A stretch of DNA of 64,000 nt, taken from positions 186,001 to 250,000 of the forward strand of contig NZ_JAOEIY010000006.1 in the NCBI RefSeq assembly GCF_025966695.1. The letters run 5' to 3'. The notes beneath the pieces were generated by a model that made no database searches, was not told where the DNA came from, and saw only the letters and a program-made list of their open reading frames with translations. A program made the position numbers and the translations under genes. Below are positions 58,873 through 64,000 of this stretch, in pieces (within the stretch, counting starts at the first letter, position 1; every line of letters begins with the position of its first letter). Source of the stretch: Stutzerimonas sp. S1 (lineage in GTDB: Bacteria; Pseudomonadota; Gammaproteobacteria; Pseudomonadales; Pseudomonadaceae).

Positions 58873-59812
58873 GCCAGATCAGCGCCCTGCGACATATCAC
58901 CGTGTTGCTCGACGAAGCCGTCGCGGCGCTGGCTGTGCGTCCGGCTGGGCGATATCTGGACGGAACCTTCGGTCGCGGTGGACATAGTCGGCTCCTGCTT
59001 CAGCAGCTCGGGCCCGATGGCCGGTTGCTGGGGTTCGACAAGGACCCGCTAGCCATCGCTACGGGGCAAGCATTGGCGGCCGAAGACGGCCGCTTTGTCG
59101 TTGTGCAGAGAAGCTTTGCGGAACTCGGTGACGAAGTGGCGCAGCGCGGCTGGACCGGGACCTTGAGCGGCATTCTGCTGGACCTGGGCGTTTCCTCTCC
59201 GCAGCTGGATGACCCCGAGCGAGGCTTCAGCTTTCTGAATGACGGTCCGCTGGACATGCGCATGGACCCCTCGCGTGGCGTCAGCGCGGCTGAGTGGATC
59301 GCTCAGGCGAGTGAGGATGATATCGCCCGAGTCTTCAAGGACTACGGCGAGGAGCGTTTTGCCAAGCGCATGGCACGCGCGGTAGTGCAGCGGCGACAGG
59401 AAAAGCCGTTCGAGCGCACCGCCGACCTGGCCAAGGTGCTGACCGACGCCAATCCTGCCTGGGAGAAAGGTAAGAATCCGGCGACGCGGGCGTTCCAGGG
59501 GCTACGCATCTACATCAACAACGAACTGGGCGATCTAGAAACCGGTCTCGACGCGGCGCTTGAGGCGCTCGAGGTAGGTGGGCGGCTGGTGGTAATCAGC
59601 TTTCATTCCCTGGAAGACCGGATCGTCAAGCAGTTCATGCGCCGGCACGCCAAAGGCGAAGCGGACAAGTTGCCGCGCGACCTGCCAATCATTCCCAAGG
59701 CGTTCGAGCCTCGCCTGAAACTGATAGGAAAGCCGCAATTCGCCTCCGATGCCGAGGTCAAGGCGAATCCTCGTTCGCGCAGCGCCGTCATGCGCGTCGC
59801 GGAGAAAGTGCG

Positions 59813-59816
<4 letters not shown>
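58869..59816 (+). CDS. rsmH: 16S rRNA (cytosine1402-N4)-methyltransferase RsmH (MraW)
   Basis: 315 aa from GTG. The SAM-binding motif [16 protein letters not shown] and the RsmH signatures [20 protein letters not shown] and [18 protein letters not shown] are intact. It adds N4-methyl to C1402, the same base methylated by RsmI encoded about 1.2 kb upstream. Translationally coupled to mraZ and ftsL. Confidence 0.97.
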
Positions 59817-61826
<2,010 letters not shown>

Positions 61827-61827
<1 letters not shown>

Positions 61828-63290
61828 TGCCGATGCCACTGAACCAATTGCTGCCCCAGGCTGATAGCCCGGTCCTGATCCGCGAGCTGACCCTCGATAG
61901 CCGCAAGGTGCGTCCCGGGGACCTGTTTCTAGCCGTGCCAGGCTTGCAGCAGGATGGCCGCAGGCATATCGACGATGCTGTCGCGCGCGGTGCTGCGGCC
62001 GTTGCCTATGAGTCGGAAGGCGTCGAGCTGCAGCCGGTCGGCGACGCCGTGCTGGTGCCGGTTCGCCAGCTTGCCAGCCAGCTTTCGGCGATTGCTGGGC
62101 GCTTCTACGGCGAGCCGAGCCGGAGCCTGCATCTGATCGGCGTGACAGGCACGAACGGCAAGACCAGTGTCAGCCAGCTGGTCGCCCAGGCGCTCGATCG
62201 TCTCGGCGAGCGCTGCGGAATCATCGGCACGTTGGGCACAGGCTTTTATGGCGAGCTGGAGCTGGGACGCCATACCACTCCCGACGCGATTGGTGTGCAG
62301 GCCACGTTGGCCAATCTGAAAAAGCAGGACGCGCGAGCGGTGGCGATGGAGGTTTCCTCCCATGGGCTCGAGCAGGGCCGCGTGGCTGCCCTCGACTTCG
62401 ACGTCGCGGTGTTCACCAATCTGTCGCGTGATCACCTCGATTACCACGGCACCATGGAGGCTTATGGCGCCGCCAAGGCCCGCCTGTTCGACGTACCCGG
62501 GTTGCGCTGCCGGGTGATCAATCTGGACGACGCCTTTGGCCGCGTGCTGGCAGCGCAGTCACATGAGTCGCGCTTGATCACCTATAGCCTGGACGACAGT
62601 TCGGCCTACCTGTACTGCCCGGACGCGCGGTTGGATGACGATGGCATTCACGCACGGTTGGTCACGCCGCAGGGCGAGCGCTCGCTGCGCAGCCCGCTGT
62701 TGGGGCGCTTCAACGTCAGCAACGTGCTGGCGGCTATCGGTGCACTGCTGGGCATGGACTACCCGCTGGATGAGATTCTTGCCGTGCTGCCCGAGCTACA
62801 GGGGCCTGCCGGACGGATGGAACGCCTGGGTGGCGGCGATCGACCGCTGGTCGTGGTCGACTACGCCCATACGCCCGACGCACTGGAGAAAGTGCTGACC
62901 GCGCTGCGTCCGCATGCACGCGGCAGGCTGGTCTGCCTGTTCGGCTGCGGCGGCGAACGTGATCGCGGCAAGCGCTCGCTGATGGCGCAGGTCGCCGAGC
63001 GGCTGGCCGATGCGGTCATCGTCACCGACGACAACCCGCGCAACGAGCCTGCCGAGCAGATTCTGGATGAGATCCGTCAGGGCTTCCGCCAGCCCGAGCG
63101 AGCGATTTTTACCACTGGACGTGGCGCCGCAATCGCCGCCTGCATCGCGCGCAGTCAGCCAGACGATGTCGTTCTGCTCGCCGGCAAGGGGCACGAGGAC
63201 TATCAGGAAATCTGCGGTGTCCGCCAGCCATTCTCCGATCTCGACGAAGCCCGCAAGGCGCTATCCGCCTGGGAGAAGCACGATGCTTGA
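61827..63290 (+). CDS. murE: UDP-MurNAc-L-Ala-D-Glu meso-diaminopimelate ligase
   Basis: 487 aa Mur ligase. ATP-binding GVTGTNGKTSVSQLV (about 105-119), the carbamylated-lysine region, and DNPRNEP at the carboxy domain; the DNPR motif marks meso-diaminopimelate, not lysine, as the added residue, as expected for a Gram-negative. I chose ATG 61827 behind AAGGAGG; the same frame is open far upstream inside ftsI but that is chance. Overlaps murF by 8 bases. Confidence 0.97.
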
Positions 63291-64000
63291 AGCGATGCGC
63301 CTGAGCCAGCTGCGCGAGCCCCTCGCCGGGCGTCTGGTGGGTGATGACGCCTGCTTCACGGCAGTAAGTACCGACAGCCGCGGCATTCAGCCGGGGCAGT
63401 TATTCATCGCGTTGACGGGCCCGCGCTTCGATGGCCACGCCTATCTTCGCGACGTGGCAGCCAAAGGCGCGGTCGCTGCATTGGTCGAGCGTGAGATCGA
63501 AGGTGCGGGGCTGCCGCAGTTGGTAGTGGCGGATACGCGGATTGCCCTCGGGCAGCTCGGGGCCTTGAATCGTGCTGCCTTCAACGGGCCGGTGGCGGCA
63601 ATCACCGGTTCCAGCGGCAAGACCAGCGTCAAGGAGATGGTGGCCAGCATCCTGCGTGCCGCGTACGGACAAGACGCCGTGCTGGCCACCCGCGGCAACC
63701 TGAACAACGACCTCGGCGCGCCGCTGACGCTGCTCGAACTCTGCCCCCAGCATCGCGCTGCGGTCATCGAGTTGGGCGCCTCGCGCCCAGGCGAGATCGC
63801 CTACACCGTGGGACTGGTCCGTCCCCATGTCAGCCTGATCACCAACGCTGGCACCGCGCATGTCGGCGAGTTCGGTGGTCCGGAAAAGATCGTCGAGGCC
63901 AAGGGCGAGATCCTCGATGGGCTGGCCGCAGACGGTATTGCCGTGCTCAACCGCGACGACAAGGCCTACCCGGTTTGGGCCGCACGGGCTGCCGGCAAGC
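63283..64000 (+). CDS. murF: UDP-MurNAc-tripeptide D-Ala-D-Ala ligase, 5' part
   Basis: The first 239 codons; the gene continues past the right edge. VSTDSRGIQPGQLFIALTGP and the P-loop AITGSSGKTSVKEMVASIL (about 106-124), then GNLNNDLGAPLTLLEL and TNAGTAHVGEFGGPEKI, identify MurF, which adds D-Ala-D-Ala to complete the UDP-MurNAc-pentapeptide. Its start lies inside the last codons of murE. Confidence 0.96.
   Translation, partial: MLEAMRLSQLREPLAGRLVGDDACFTAVSTDSRGIQPGQLFIALTGPRFDGHAYLRDVAAKGAVAALVEREIEGAGLPQLVVADTRIALGQLGALNRAAFNGPVAAITGSSGKTSVKEMVASILRAAYGQDAVLATRGNLNNDLGAPLTLLELCPQHRAAVIELGASRPGEIAYTVGLVRPHVSLITNAGTAHVGEFGGPEKIVEAKGEILDGLAADGIAVLNRDDKAYPVWAARAAGK

Overview
The window is a GC-rich gammaproteobacterial chromosome segment. 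Its gene content and order point to the Pseudomonas family, most likely the Pseudomonas (Stutzerimonas) stutzeri group. The evidence is the order gatCAB / mreBCD / maf / rng / yhdP / tldD, the block ptsO-rapZ-ptsN-hpf-rpoN-lptB-lptA-lptC-kdsC-kdsD, mlaFEDCB-ibaG-murA-hisGDC-algW, the fused cysNC, pilBCD-coaE-yacG, petABC-sspAB, and rnpB-mraZ-rsmH-ftsL-ftsI-murE-murF. Nearly all of it is core housekeeping DNA. Species assignment is inference; no rRNA gene or other species marker lies in the window.

Layout. 1-2375 (minus): start of gatB, then gatA and gatC, the tRNA-dependent amidotransferase. 2689-5313: mreBCD rod-shape operon. 5498-6616: an unusual coiled-coil/PEGA-like exported protein. 6712-17079: maf, rng, yhdP, nitrilase, tldD and pmbA, with darP (yjgA) on the opposite strand. 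17180-24178 (minus): nitrogen-PTS, hpf, sigma-54 and the LPS transport/Kdo genes. 24423-29676: Mla phospholipid transport, a PsiE-like protein, ibaG and murA. 29755-32992: hisG, hisD, hisC. 33047-38165: algW, a Nif3-like protein, and cysD/cysNC for sulfate activation.

38244-47772 is the accessory-looking part. Divergent from a normal pilB-pilC-pilD set lies a minus-strand cluster with lower GC by eye. It holds a 61-aa type IV pilin that is only the N-terminal helix, a separate 151-aa Sec-exported six-cysteine protein directly downstream, a second 62-aa mini-pilin, and an ABC-2 type permease / tetratricopeptide-like protein / ABC ATPase operon. The short pilin has a sigma-54 -24/-12 promoter. 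This resembles the short or split pilin plus ABC transporter arrangement of delta-proteobacterial pilA loci more than the full-length pilA usual in Pseudomonas. It is my main candidate for an undescribed system.

48327-64000 returns to core genes: rplM-rpsI, the cytochrome bc1 operon, sspAB, a BON-domain lipoprotein, gmhA, yraN, lpoA, rsmI, the RNase P RNA gene, and the start of the division/cell-wall (dcw) cluster, with an array of MraZ operator repeats, running off the end inside murF.

Other points of note are mreC, which apparently starts at an ATC codon; a pair of hairpins sharing one loop sequence upstream of rplM; and a perfect 24-nt palindrome between murA and hisG. No tRNA, rRNA, CRISPR array, insertion sequence or integrase was recognised.
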